DNA of 64,000 nt from NCBI RefSeq assembly GCF_031143425.1, contig NC_090447.1:137721106-137785105 (forward strand), given 5' to 3'. Numbering within the stretch: the first letter of the stretch is position 1; each line of letters begins with the position of its first letter. The translations under genes and the position numbers were made by a program. Below, one piece after another: positions 1 to 11,704 of the stretch. Source of the DNA: Pleurodeles waltl (lineage: Eukaryota > Chordata > Amphibia > Caudata > Salamandridae). The notes beneath the pieces are model-generated. The model was not told where the DNA came from. It ran no database searches and was given only the letters and a program-made list of their open reading frames with translations.

Positions 1-228
1 CCGTAGTCAAACTTGCTACTGACTAAAGCTTGGGTTACTGTCCTGCGACAGTCTGCTGGGATCCATCTGAAGATCTTCTGAAGTTTGTGGAGTGTGTGCC
101 AGCAGGAGGAGGCAACAGAGCTTACATGGTGGGTTATGGATAGGGAGGAGTCGAGGATGTTCCCAAGTTGCGGGCTCGCTCAGTTGGTGCAGGGGGGCCC
201 TGAGGGATGTGGGCCACCAGGAGTCGTT

Positions 229-1041
229 TCAAGCTGAGGTGGCGTTTTTTAATATGATGAGCTCAGTCTTGTCGGAGTTGAGCTTGAGGCAGCTTTCTCT
301 CATCCCGGTGGCGACGGCTTCCATTCCTGAGTGGAAGTTCCTTTTGGCCGTGTCCAGGTCTTTGGTGAGGGAAATGATGAGTTGTGTGTCATCTGCATAT
401 GACATGATGTTCATATCGTGGCTTCTGATGATGGCAGCAAGGGGGGCCATGTATATGTTGAACAGTGTGGGACTCAGTGGGTTTAGAAGTGTAGGGCGGG
501 AGTCTGACCCTCTGCATCTTCCTGAAAAGGAAGGAGTGGATCCATTCCAGGGCTCTTCCATGGATTCCTACGTTGCTGAGTCTGGTACAGAGAGAGTGCT
601 GTGGGAGACCATGTAGAATGCTGTTGAGAGGTCGAGGAGTGTGAGTGCTGGGGCCGTGGTCTAGAAATAATCAGATGTCATCGGTGGCTGCCAAAAGGGC
701 TGTCTCTGTGCTGTGGTTGTTGCAGAAGCCGGACTGGGAGCTGTTCAGGGAGTTGTTAGCCTTGATACAATTCCGTAGTTGTGCGTTCATTGCTTTCTCC
801 AGTACTTTGGCGGGGTAGGGTAGCAGCGAGATGGGCTGAAATTCTTTAGTTCTGATGGGTCGGCTGAATTTTTCTTCAGTAAAGGGTGTATTTCGGCATG
901 TTTCCAGTCCTTGGAGAAGGTGCTCATGTTGATGGAACAGTTGATTGTGTTCCGGAGCTCGGGGGCAATGGATACGCTGGCTCTGATGTATATGTGGTGG
1001 GGTAAGTGGTCTGAGGGGGCTCCAGAGTGGGTGCTGTTCAT
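229..1041 (-). pseudogene. Reverse transcriptase remnant of L2-like LINE copy 1
   Basis: Minus-strand remnant of the RT palm. The clearest part (561-229) carries LNPLSPTLFNIYMAPL followed by the catalytic box SYADDTQLI and the downstream LKLNSDKTELII motif. These are the usual successive blocks of LINE reverse transcriptases, which copy the element's RNA at a nicked target. The upstream part (about 1041-787) is in another frame and matches the segment before the RT ORF of copy 2. Compared with copy 2, the stretch carrying the AAFD block is degraded here by frameshifts and stops. Not functional. Confidence 0.8.
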
Positions 1042-1518
1042 GATGTTGACTGTTCCCTATGTGGTGAGCATGGACCAGCTGTTGATGGTCTGGGTGGAAT
1101 CTGGTGGTGGTGAGTCAGTCAGAGGTTCCGGTGCTAGGATTTTCTGGGAGGAAGCTGTTGTAAATGTCCTGGATCTTGTGGCGGAAAAAGGCGGTATGTT
1201 TGTCGCCAAGGTCCTATGACTGGGGATGCTGGTGGCTTCGGTGGTGGGGATCTGTGAACTCGTTGATGACTGAGAAGAGTACCTTAGAGTTGTGTGCGGA
1301 GGAGCTGATTCAGTCCTGGAGTACGTCCTTTCTTGCGTTCTTGATTTGTCATCGGTGGGTGGTGGTTGCGGCTCTGAATGAGGCAAGGTCTTTGCTGGTA
1401 TGGCTGATCCTCCACTTTTTCTCTAAATTTATGCAGGTACGCTTTGATTTTGAGAGTTCCATGGTGAACCAGCTGGCTTTCTTAGGTACACATTTGGCCA
1501 ATGTCAGCCGGAGAGGGG

Positions 1519-2546
1519 CTAGTGTAGGCGCATTCGGTGATCCATGCATTGAGATTGCATTCTGCCAGGTTGGCATCGTGGGAAGGAGGGATTTAGTGAG
1601 CGATGAGGTGAGTTGCTCATTGGTGACTTCATTCCACTTCCTGTGGGGGGGCCTGGAGGTGTGGGTGTGGCTAATGGGTGCAGTGATTGTGAAGTGTATG
1701 CAGTGGTGGTCAGTCCAGTCTTTGGTGGAGATGGTCTTGATGGTGATCCGGTTGCTATAGGTGAAGATGGGGTCCAGTGTGTGGGTGTGGAGAACAGCTG
1801 TCTGAGGCCAAGGGTGGTGAGGTTGTTGAGTAGAGCAGTGGTGTTTGGGTTGGTGCAGTCCTCAAGGTCGAAATTCAGGTAGCTGAGGAGGAGGTAGTCG
1901 ACTGACTCCAGGGCCTGGAGGTTAGCGATGTCTACAACGTCGTCTATGAAAGCTGGGCGGGGTTGGGTGGCCTGTTCACCAGGGTGCAGCATATGGAGGA
2001 GTTGTGGTTGGAGTGGAGTTGGAATTGAAGGTGTTCCATGGTAGTGCAGTGTTCTTCTGGGACGGCCTTGACACGTAGTGAGAAATTGTGTACGATGGCG
2101 AGTCCTCTGTCCGGATGGGAGGGCTGGTACCTTCATAGCATTCTGTAACCATTGGGAATGGCGAACGCGATGTGTGGACCCAAGGTGAGGTTGGTCCAGG
2201 GCTCGGTAAGGAAGGCGATGTCCGGTCAAGCAGTGACGATCAAGTCCCAGAGTTCAGAGACGTGTTTGTGGAGGGAACGGGTGTTCAGGAGCAGGCAGTT
2301 GATGGGGTTGTGGAGGTTGTTGGTATCTTTGTGTGCTGAGAGTACCTTCAGCTTCTTGAGGCTGGTGCAGAAGTTACAGATCCTGCAGGTGAAAAGGTCC
2401 GTGGGTGTCCTTGGGGGAGATTGTGCAGCAGATGTCAGAGGCAGTACTGTGAGTGGTTTGACGGATATCCAGGGTTCCTGGCACTGGGCGCGTGCCAGGC
2501 ATGGATTGGTGCAGACGGGCTTGCCTTTGGCGCACAACCGGCGCAC
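1519..2546 (-). pseudogene. APE-like endonuclease remnant of L2-like LINE copy 1
   Basis: Minus-strand remnant of the N-terminal endonuclease that nicks the target DNA. The start of the domain is visible in 2546-2226 as INCLLLNTRSLHKHVSELWD, matching the corresponding part of copy 2 (38985-38688). The following frame (2229-1519) continues the domain with frameshifts; a recognisable later block reads VDYLLLSYLNFDLEDC. I infer the family from position and from the LLLNTRSL-type start common to CR1/L2 endonucleases. Broken by at least two frame changes. Confidence 0.65.
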
Positions 2547-2913
2547 CCGCTGCGCACAGCCGCCACTAAGTAGGGTAGGGGGCAGGGGGAGTGGTCAGCT
2601 GGGAGGCAGGAAAGGTGCTTTGCGGAGGGGAGGGGGGCAGAGGAAAGAGGAGAGAAAGGAAAAAGGAAGAAAGGAAAAATGAGAGAAAAAGGCAGAAAAA
2701 GCCAGAATGAAAGAGTGAAAGAGTGACAGAGAGAAAGAAATACTTACTTGTGACGGCCAGTAGACCACCAGGAATGATGCACAGGGTCAAGACTGCGGGT
2801 GGAGGAGGGCTTCGAGTCAGGAGACTCTCAGTTTGTCCCAGCAAAAGGCAGAGGCACAGCAGCCAAGGAGCTGGGGAGTGCAGCAGACGCTGACCAGTAG
2901 GTCAGTGCAGTTG

Positions 2914-3950
2914 TGATCAACATTGTGATGCAACTTAAACATACTTACTTTTGCCATTGTGGATATGTTTTGATGGTTCTTGGCATGGAATCCTAGAGTT
3001 TGCACTGACTGAATTGTGTTGCAGATGTGGCATTTCACCTTCACATCTTCTTAGAATGGTATGTGTAGTCAGTCATTTGGCTTGCCTCAAGGTGTATGTC
3101 CTTATCATGTTGAACTCAGAAGGGTGTTGTGATGTTGCAATGGTCATGTACAGATTTAAGATTATTCTTGTCTGAAGTTTGGATAGTGATGCATAATGGG
3201 CTATTGATGTTTCCAGTCATTGTGATTAGTTGTACTGTATGTGGCCTTCATGCACATGACAGGTGTACATTGCATACAAGGTGATGGTATGGTACCTGGT
3301 TTTGTCTGTGGCTAAATCTTGTAGGCTAAGTTGGCCCCTATAAGTGTACATGGCTTTGTTTACTGGTGGAAAATGACTTAGATAAGTAGCTCCACAAAGT
3401 ATGTATCATCTTTTCCTACATGACTATTGTGCCCTTTGTTGCTGATATGTGTTTATACTCTATGATACTCCAATCATTGAAATGGCAGGTTTGTTTTTTG
3501 CGTATTTGCTTATGTCAATAGTGAAGATAGCGGACTCTGACATGAAATGGTTTTGGCATGCATGCTGTCTTGTGTTTGGCACATGATGTGGTTCCTTTCC
3601 TGGTATATGACATTTGCTACAAATGTAGATATGTGTGGATTCCGTGTTTGTGATATGTAGAAATGTATGTTACGATTATTTCCCATTGCTTGGTTGTTGT
3701 TTGACTTTGTTGGTGTGCATAGGGAATCAGATTCATGTTGGCAAGTCAGTCTGTCATGTAATGCTTATTGTGACTACTCTACTGAAATTATGGTATAATA
3801 GGTGTGTGATAACTGGCTTAGCTGGTGTTGGCACTGACCTGGATCTACCTGGGGGTATAGAACAAGTGGTTGTAATGTGAATGATGTGTACAGTGTGATG
3901 TAAATATTTGACAAGAACGTGATGACTCGTCCTCTCTTTATGTTTCCCAG
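2914..3950 (+). other. Intron 2 of MybA, copy 0 (no gene seen)
   Basis: No coding potential is visible. The stretch is moderately AT-rich and ends in a good 3' splice site, a pyrimidine-rich run then TTTCCCAG at 3943-3950, directly before a segment matching MybA exon 3 in the other two copies. The L2-like LINE sits at its left end. Confidence 0.55.
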
Positions 3951-5060
3951 CATCAGCATCGGCAAGCGAAGGAGACGGGGCACATGCAAGTGGGGAAGCT
4001 GTTGGCCACAGGACCTCAGGTCATGATACCACCAACATGGAGGGACCCAGTGGCCCAGAGAGCGAGGGGAGTGCCGGGGGAGACAGGATCCAGTTCATCA
4101 TCTTTGTAATCCTCCTCCGGTGGACACTCCCTGGTGGTGGTGGACCCGTCTGGGACCACCCCAGCACCATCTCAGTCCATCACCCAACTTTCCACCACTG
4201 CCCTCCCTGTTGCTCCCCACCTATTTGGCTGTGCCTACTCATCCAAGAGGGTGGGTGTCTCCTTTGCCACAGGCACCTCTGCCCCAGCCCCTGTTAGCCC
4301 GGCTGCCTTCAGTGAGGAGGCTATTGACCTTCGGAAGTCGATCTCTGTGGGTCAGTCAACCATCGTGAATGCCATCCAGGGACTAGCAACTCAAGTCCAA
4401 CAGAGTAATGCGTTCCTGGAGGGCATTTAAGGTACACGAGCTGGCCTACAGAAATCCTGTCAGGATCTGGCCTCCACAATGATAGCAGCAAGTCACCCTT
4501 TGTCAACCATTCCACCTCCACCTCTACCTCCACCTTCCCCTTCCCAAACCCAAACCCCCCTTTTCCCGACTCAGCAAAAGCACACAGACATGCATCCCTC
4601 CACCTTTACATCCAAGGGTATCTCAGACAAACATAGGCACCACAAGGCACACCACAGGCATGCACGCAAGCAACATACAGATGAAGATACAGCAACAGTC
4701 ACAACCTGCCCTGACAACCTCACCACCCCCAGCATCACTGACACTACACCTGATACCCCTGCAGACACCATACCAACATTCACAGAACCAACCACTACAG
4801 CTATCCTACCAACAATCAGCACAACAGCAGACCCTCAGACATCATCCCCAGTCACCAGACCCGCAGACACCACAATCACTGACGTTCCTACATGTAGCAC
4901 ATCCACCATACCTGCAGTTACTACCCCAACAGTCACCCATCCACCACGGCATCCCCCAGCACCTCCACCTCCTCAGTCCCGTACACATAAGTGCACTCAC
5001 TCACCCACCCAATAGACACCCACCACCCACAAGCATACCTCCCACAAACACACACCCATG
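3951..5060 (+). pseudogene. MybA exon 3 of Harbinger copy 0 (C-terminal half)
   Basis: Third exon of the second Myb-like gene of the Harbinger element. It opens after a splice acceptor with an acidic/glycine stretch (GPSGPESEGSAGG), shifts frame near 4130, then carries the most conserved block: EEAIDLRKSISVGQ followed by NAIQGLATQVQQSNAFLEGI, probably a short amphipathic helix. A premature stop follows at about 4430. The remaining tail is rich in Thr, Pro and His, with THK/HHK-like clusters, and is split over several frames. The equivalent exon is at 19256 in copy 1 and 23797 (minus) in copy 2. The DNA-binding exons of this copy lie outside the window. No known function for the tail. Confidence 0.65.
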
Positions 5061-6290
5061 ACATCCACACATAAACATCAGACAGCCACTCCCTCACCTT
5101 CTACAACCAAACCCCCTTCTTCAAAAAAAGTTTTCCTTTCATGTTTTTACCTTTTCCCTACTCCTCTTCCCCAGTGAGACGCCTAAGTGCTCCGTTTCTC
5201 TCCTCAGGCCTGTCCCTTCTACATCCAAGCCCTCCCCTACCCCCCTGCAAGTACACATGCCCCTTCCCTGCCAAGAAGTCTGACCCTCCCAAGAGAAGCT
5301 AACCCTCCCCTAGGCCTAGACCTATACGCCCCCTCCCAAGCCTCATCCCAAAGGGCCCCTTCCAAAGCCTAGGCCCAAACCAACGTCTACCCCCCCACCC
5401 CCACCCCGATAATCCCTGAGGTGCTTGCCTGCCCCCTTGATGCTCCTACCTGTGGAGGTTACATGGCAGTCAGGAGTCAAGTTCGGGGCACACAGATGTC
5501 CATTGTGTGCATATTGAATTTTTTACAATCGTACAGGGCTATGGCCTTGGACATTTCATTAATATTTATTATTCTTAATTCATCTTTGGACCAACTGTTT
5601 GTTGGTTTTGACGTTACATATTTGTCCTGCATTTCTTTTCTTAGGGTAGATTTGTTCATGGCTGACATTGTTTGAGTGTGAGTATTTGTGTGTAAGCGGT
5701 TCCTGTGCTACCTGTTTTGTCTGGGCAGCATGTGAGGTTGTGTGCAGTGCTTTTGTCCCCCAGTAATGGGTATTTGTTGTGTAATGGGCATGTGTATGTT
5801 GGGGATATGTTGTTGTCATGGTATTGAGTGGTGTTTGTGTTGACGTGTTTGCTGCAGTGTTGTGTGACTTTGTGTGCTTTGACTGTATGCATGTGCATGT
5901 TTGGTGCAGGGTATGTCAGATACGCTGTTCTGTGTGTTTGCTGTATGTGTAGTTTGCTGCATTGTATGGTTGTGTGATTGTGTGTGTTCATTCCCTGTTG
6001 GTGGCACATTGTATTGCATGTGTGATTTGTCACTGGGTAGTGTCTATTGTGGGTGCTTGCCAATTCATTGATGGTGTTGCAGTTGTGGTGTTTTTGTGAT
6101 GTGTTGTGGTGTTGTGTGTCAATGGGCCTGTGCTGTGTTTCCGGGAGTTGGTGTGTGTTTTTGACATGTGTGTGTGTGATGGCTGTAGTGTGTGTATTCT
6201 GTATATACAGGTTTATATGTGGCTGTTTGTGAGTGCGCGTGTCAGTGTCAGGTTACGTGTGTGTGTGTTCCTTGCTCCCCATTTGCGATA
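5061..6290 (+). other. Harbinger copy 0 3' region, C-rich then GT-rich
   Basis: Pyrimidine-rich DNA to about 5450 is followed by mixed sequence and then a strongly GT-rich stretch (about 5690-6290) with many TGTGTG runs. Copy 1 has the same succession at 20065-21590. Open frames on either strand here are composition artefacts. Confidence 0.6.
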
Positions 6291-6751
6291 GTATGTTGTG
6301 TGAGCGTACGAACTTTGGCAAACTACAACAGTGACAGGTGAGTGTGTGTACTTATGGTGGCTAACGTCATCTTCCGTGTTGATTCTGGAGTCTCTGAGTG
6401 AGTAGGAGCAGCGGGATGATGACTAGTTCTGGTTCCATGGCGGCTTCAGACGAGTATGGCCTCCTGAAGGTGAGTGTCTCCTTATGCAGGTTGTTTCCAC
6501 CTGGGTTTGCTTGGTCGTGCGACCGCATCAGAAACCTTGGTGGTGTGCAACCTCATAATCTGTCTAGCGGAAACATGGTCTATGCCACCCTGCAGGTGCC
6601 TTTTGACGTCCAAAGCGGTCTGACCATAGTGGCGGTGCCGGTGGTGCATTGACTGTATTCTGTTCAAAATACTGTCATGGTCATAATTTAGCGGACTTCT
6701 CCTCCAGCCTGTTGGTGATATGACCGCCACTGCCAATACGGCAGTCCTCAG

Positions 6752-6775
6752 ACCACCAAACTCGTAATGAAACCC
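6752..6775 (+). repeat. Right terminal inverted repeat of Harbinger copy 0
   Basis: Terminus containing GACCACCAAACTCGTAATGA and ending CCC, followed by TTA. Its reverse complement shares the core ATTA(C/T)GAGTTTGG with the reversed termini at 22020 and 48295. The 7-bp-class core and TTA target fit PIF/Harbinger. Confidence 0.7.
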
Positions 6776-7175
6776 TTAATGTCCAAGACTTGCCCCAATG
6801 CATGTTGAATTGGGAGCAAATATAGTCAATTTAAACCATTCAATATCCAAGATGTTTCCCAAAGTAGCTTACAACCCCATTAATGTTCATTGTTTCCCTA
6901 ATGTGGCTTAGGTTGGAAGAGAAATAGTACATCTACTCCCTTTAAAGTCCAACACCTCCCCCAATATATATTAGATTGTATCGGGAGGAGTTAATTTTAC
7001 CTCTTCATTGTTAACAGCTTTCCCCAATGTAACTTAGATTTGAGTTAAAATAGTAAATCTACCCCATATTTAAGTCCATCAACTTCTCCAACGTAGCTTC
7101 CATTGGTATGAGAATAGTTTATTGTATCCTTTTTATGTTATATATTTTCCCAATGTAGCTTAAGCTGTAAAGGGA
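6776..7175 (+). repeat. Diverged ~64-bp minisatellite, left part
   Basis: About six degenerate units, recognised by the recurring anchor CCCAATGTAGCTTA-like at about 6793, 6858, 6897, 6961, 7024, 7090 and 7150. Spacing is mostly 60-66 bp, with one short unit. Other shared words are AATAGTAAATCTAC and AAAGTCCAACACCT. The same repeat resumes at 9421. Confidence 0.75.
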
Positions 7176-9415
7176 TGTAGGCAAGCCACCCATTTTGCCC
7201 TCATAACCTTAATTTTGTAACTGATGGTAACTGATTTTAAAATTACCCTGGGTACTGCTTACCAGGCCCAGGGTCAGTGTTCTGTCATCTAAAGGTAAAT
7301 GGTACTGGGTATAGTTCTAATTGGCCAAGACAACCTACCTGTAAGTTCTTAGCATATGGTAGGGAATATAGGTTTAGGGACCCTAGTGAACTTAATGTGC
7401 ATAAGTGTGCACTGCTGGCTTGTCTTATTAAAGCCAGGCCTGCCTGCAGGCTGGTTCCAAATAAAACTGTATCCAAATTGGGCTTTGAAACTAAAAGTAC
7501 TTCCAAAGTCCAAAACACCTTTTTATATACCATAAGGCACTCTTAAGGTCTGTCCAAGGTGACCCAAGGGTAGGGTGCTAATATAAAATATGTTTTATAT
7601 GACCTGGTAGGGAAAAACAGACAACTTCTTTTACTTATTGTAGTTTTGCTAGCCCCAATGGCTAACAGGGAAGGGCTTTAATAAACTCTAAATTTTGATT
7701 GGGCCTAGCTAGCAGTATCAAAATAATGGTTACAATAAACCCAACAACTTGCCAAAGTTTAATTTATCATAACCTTTTCAGGAAAGTACTTTTAGAATTT
7801 ACTATCCTGACGTTACTTAAAGCAGCCCCCTTGCAGCCTCTTGTAATTGATCAGTCTTTTACAGCCTGTGCCAAGATGCTCCCTGAGTAGGTGTGACGAG
7901 GACTGGGGCTGAAACAAAACAGCCCTTTCATGGGAGGTGATCTGTTTCTTGGGGAACCGAGGAGCAATGGGGCTGGGTTAGATAGGCTGGACTTCAAAGG
8001 CAGAAGAGCAGATGTCATAGGACCCTGGCCAGCCCACACTTTTTGATCCCCACCCAGATAGGATTCCCCCTAACTAGATAAGGAGAGGGCCTGGAAGCGG
8101 AGTCTAGTCAGATGTTAGGTAGCCACTCCTCTAGGTTTGGTTACAATTTGTTTTATTTTGATTTTCGTGAGAACAGTCCATTCTGGGTCACAAATATATC
8201 ACACTTTGCATGCAGTGGTTATAGACCAGGGTGGTAACTTTACGCTCATTGGTTGTAGTATCCCCCATTCTGACATCCAAGATGAAGAATAAATATGGCA
8301 GAGCTGCAGGAGCCCCTCAGATCACTGCTAGAAGAACAAGAGAAAAGGGACTGCCCTGCTGGACCCTTGGACTGTACCACTCATAAGGATTGTACCAGCT
8401 GCACTCCTAGTCTCCACATAAGAAGGACTGTGTCTCTCTTAAAGGAAAAGGAGTGGATTCCCTGAGCAGCAACAGATAAAAAAGTTCTGGAAGGATCCAC
8501 CCGCAATATCCAAAGAGAGGACAACTCCAGGTAACCATCTACAACTGAAATTTCCTGTATTGAGCAGGTGCATTTTGGAAGATTGCATCCCAGGGCCCAA
8601 GATGCACTTCAGCGCTTCTGAACCATTGGCAGGTGCTGTTGGATACTTTTCAACCTAAACAAAATCATCCACAAGACGTTCTGAAAGGTTGGTAACTTTT
8701 GGCAAAGTTTTGTTAAAAAACTCCAGAGGAAGACTGGCATCAATGACGAAAGTCACGCCAACTATGTAGAACGGCATCTTGGCCTTTCCACACTGGGTTG
8801 TCCTGCTGAAAGCTCTGGAGCTCTTCACTGTTGATAACGGGGACACAGACTTTCATGGTCACCAAGGAATCATGATGCAACAGACCACCATTGTCTGATT
8901 CGAGAAGAAAACCTTCAAAAAAGTGACTATGTTCGAAGGTAAAATCTTAACCAGGACCATGCGCTCACCCTATCTGACCTGTGCTCCATCTCGGTTGGCC
9001 TAAAACTTTGACTTTGTCCCGGTCCAGTGCGACCAGATTGCCCGGAGTAGCACTTTATGCTTTTTGGCTCTTGATTGCATACTTTATATTTAATCTTTGA
9101 AAATTCATAAATCCTGTTCCGTACATTGGATTATTGCCATTTTGGTGTCATTTTAAAGATACAAATTCTCTATTTTCATAAATGTATTGGTGTTGGGTTT
9201 TATTGTGTTGTGTCTTTTACTTATTTACAGTTTGGTGATATTAAATGCTTTACACTTGCCTGTCTTCTAAGTGAAGCCTGATTGCTTGTTGCCAAGCTAG
9301 CAAGAGTTGAGCAAGGATTCATTTATTGAGACTTTACTGGACATTATTAGTGATTGTAAAATTATTTCTATCTGAATGTGCATACTTTCACCTACTAATA
9401 ATCCACTTTACTACA
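7176..9415 (+). mobile_element. Solo LTR (2.24 kb) inserted in the minisatellite
   Basis: Begins TGTAGGCAAGCC and ends CCACTTTACTACA, so it has TG...CA ends. It is flanked by AGGGA (7171-7175) and AGGAA (9416-9420), which I read as a 5-bp target duplication with one mutation. It interrupts one minisatellite precisely. No gag, pol or primer-binding region is visible, so it is best read as a solo long terminal repeat. An ATTAAA near 9238, about 180 bp before the end, could be the poly(A) signal and suggests plus orientation. The internal ORFs are short and unconvincing. Confidence 0.75.
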
Positions 9416-9420
9416 AGGAA

Positions 9421-9930
9421 TAATAAATCTAACCCTTTCAAGGTCTATCACCTTCCCCAACTTAACTTAACTTTTAGTGAAAATAATAAATTTAACCCGT
9501 TTGATTTCCAACACTATCCTCAATATACCTTTGATTGAAGTGGAAATAGTACATTTAACACCTTCAAAGTCCGAAATTTCACCAATGCAGTTTTGATTGG
9601 AGTGGAAGTAGTAAATTACACCTCGTCAAGGTCCAATGCCTCCTCCTATATCCCTTCATTTGGAGTAAGAATAGTAAATTTACATCTTCAAAGGACCACT
9701 ACTTTCGCTAGTTTAGCTTACACTGGGTGGGAATAGTAAATCTATAAGTCCAACACCTGCCCAATGAAGCTTAGATTGGAATATGAACGGTGTATTTGAC
9801 CCCTTTTAAGGCAAACACCTTCCCAATATATGATTGAATACAGTGTGAGTACTAAATGTACCCCCTTCAATGCCCAAACCTCTTGCCCAATGAAGCACAC
9901 CTTGGAGTGGGAACAGTCATTAAAATGTAT
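9421..9930 (+). repeat. Diverged ~64-bp minisatellite, right part
   Basis: Continuation of the 6776-7175 repeat. Anchors resembling CCCAATGAAGCTTAGATTGG recur at about 9453, 9518, 9581, 9706, 9759, 9822 and 9888, alternating with AATAGTAAATTTAAC-like words. Units differ by many substitutions, so the array is old. Confidence 0.75.
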
Positions 9931-10730
9931 ACATGTCAATTTGTAGAGTATACTGTATTGTTGTTGTATTATTACAGATAATGTATAAACATTTTCTTTT
10001 GAACACCAGTGTCATTTTCATTCAAGTTGATAGGTTTTTGCATACACTTTCACATTTCACATACCACTAATTTTTTTGAATTTATATTCACAAACCTGTT
10101 AACATGCATCGTAATAAATAAATATGATTACATTTATTTTTATATTTTGTAACATGTTTATATTTTTAAATTTGTAACAGCCATTTTATTTTTTTATATG
10201 GGCAGTTTTGCAATATTTTGGAAAACATAGGCATAATTATAATTTAATATTTTTTTACAATTATTTTCCCTTCACTAACATTTTTAAGGTGAATAGCTGC
10301 TACATAGTTCTTAATTCATTTTTTCATATCTAAAATAACTTCATGCATATAATAGTAATTGTTCCACTTTATTTTTTATTCCCATTGTTTTCTATGCATA
10401 GGCAGTCTTTTTTATTTTTATTCAGCTGCCTTTTTTTTAAGGCTATCTTGCTTTTTTAGTTTTTTTAACCTCATTCTTGAGTTGATTAAGGTTGATAAAG
10501 GGTCCAATAAGTTGTGGGTATTTAGAGGTTGTGGAGATGTGTTTAGGGCTAGTTTATTAAGTGTAGGTCAGTGATATTGAGATCTTATTTCTCATTTCCT
10601 GACCTATATATTAGCCTTCAGTACTAGCCCCCATCTTAATATCTACCTGCTAAACAAATTATGTGTGTTTCACTTTTTGAGTTAGTAATTCCACCAACTT
10701 GAGGTTTTCATAGCCCTGTTAAAGAACGAA
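9931..10730. other. AT-rich spacer, no gene seen
   Basis: AT-rich DNA with T-runs and no convincing coding frame, repeat boundary or RNA gene. Confidence 0.6.
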
Positions 10731-11704
10731 GGTCCACATTTATGACCATTTCCTTTTCTACTTACAATTCGCAAATTTTAGTGACTCAGAATTTGCGAGT
10801 CACAAAAGGAAATGTACTGATGTGCCTCATACTCATTTAGGGCCTCATTATAAGTTTGGCGGGCCAACCGTCAGCCCACCAGACCCGTGGGAAGGAGACC
10901 ACAGTGAAGCTGGAGGTTTCCGTCTGTCCCATTACAACGTGTCCACTGGGTTGACCAGCGGAAACCTCTGTATTAGCAGGTTCTGCCTGTGCTGCCTTTC
11001 TGCCAGCCTTTTTGTGGTGGGGATCCAACTATGAAAAGACTGGCGGAAAGGGAAGTCGTGATCAGCACAGCAGTGCTAAATTCAGCGCTGCAGAGGCTGA
11101 CCACGACTTTAACCGCCATCAACCCATCGGGAACATTGATCCTGGCGGTGGTCTCCTGGTGGTCCGACCGCCAGGGTCATAATCCGGCAGTCAGACCACC
11201 AGGAGTACTGCAGTCTGACGACCACCACGAGTTTGAAGACCTCATGACCTCCAAAGTTGTAATGAGGCCCTCAGTGATTTCCAATGGGGTTGTAATTGAC
11301 CTGCCTCATCAATATTCATGAGGCAGGTAGCAATTTGTGACCCATTGGGAATTGGCAATAACACAGGGATGGTGGCCTGCTGGGGACAGAAGACCCCCAT
11401 GTCTGTGGTTGCTTTTTAAATAAAGTAACTTTTTTTTATATGAAGCCTATTTTCCTCAAAGTAAAATGTGATGTGTTTCAAAAACGAAAATTCAATGTTT
11501 TGGTTTCACTTTTTAGGAATTGGCAGTGGTCCATGGGACCACTGCCTGCTCTTAAAAAATGTTTTTGCTGCCAGTCACAACGGGGAAGGGGTCCCAGGTT
11601 GTCAACTCTCAAAATAGGGTCGATACATGCTACAACCCTTTTTAGAGGTTGCAAATGGCCCGATTCTCTGGTTGCAGCCACTAAAACAGTTGTACATGTG
11701 GCAC
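10731..11704. mobile_element. Putative MITE carrying a nested Harbinger MITE
   Basis: The sequences on both sides of the nested element (10840-11270) look like halves of one repeat. Each contains self-complementary segments, such as CAATTCGCAAATT...AATTTGCGAGTCAC at 10767-10804 and CCTGCCTCATCAATATTCATGAGGCAGG at 11300-11327 (only the arms pair). The proposed ends, GTCCACATTTATGAC at 10732 and the reverse complement of GTTGTACATGTGGCA at 11690-11704, match only partly, so the borders are tentative. Confidence 0.45.
10840..11270. mobile_element. Harbinger-type MITE, 431 bp
   Basis: Left end GGGCCTCATTATAAGTTTGG; right end, reverse-complemented, GGGCCTCATTACAACTTTGG. That is a terminal inverted repeat of about 20 bp with few mismatches. 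Flanks are TTA (10837-10839) and TCA (11271-11273), a Harbinger-style 3-bp duplication with one change. The ends resemble those of the three large Harbinger copies, so it was probably mobilised by the same kind of nuclease. Internally it has repeated complementary CCGCCAG/CTGGCGG words, giving strong fold-back potential. No coding capacity. Confidence 0.8.

Larger units (their letters stand above)
1..2913 (-). mobile_element. L2-like LINE, copy 1, 3' end outside window
   Basis: A non-LTR retrotransposon on the minus strand. Base 1 corresponds to about 33718 of the second copy (33237-39388), so roughly 480 bp of its 3' end lie outside the window. Going from high to low coordinates it holds a purine-rich 5' part (about 2590-2750), an endonuclease region (2546-1519) and a reverse transcriptase region. 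Sequence shared with copy 2 ends near 2913, which I take as the 5' end. The reading frames are broken many times, so it is dead. Assignment to L2 rests on the style of the RT motifs and on the TGAT-repeat 3' tail of copy 2; a related CR1-group clade is possible. It lies in what appears to be an intron of Harbinger gene MybA, copy 0. Confidence 0.8.
2914..6775 (+). mobile_element. Harbinger element copy 0, right-hand part
   Basis: Right part of a PIF/Harbinger DNA transposon whose left part is beyond the window and beyond the inserted LINE. It holds part of an intron, MybA exon 3, a GT-rich 3' region and the right terminus. The terminus ends in ACTCGTAATGAAACCC at 6775, followed by TTA (6776-6778), the three-base target typical of Harbinger. 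Read outward-in it resembles the termini at 22020 and 48295. The body from 3951 to 6775 is collinear with 19256-22020 of copy 1. Confidence 0.75.

Noticed and set aside
1057..2229. Plus-strand ORFs such as 1164-1760 as host genes
   Set aside because: They are the antisense of the LINE endonuclease/RT region.
5656..6291. Overlapping ORFs of 60-135 codons on both strands, rich in His/Thr or Cys/Val
   Set aside because: They come from GT-rich DNA, overlap in several frames and have no domain or conservation pattern.
8655..8846. Minus-strand ORF of 63 codons
   Set aside because: Short, inside a solo LTR, no motif.
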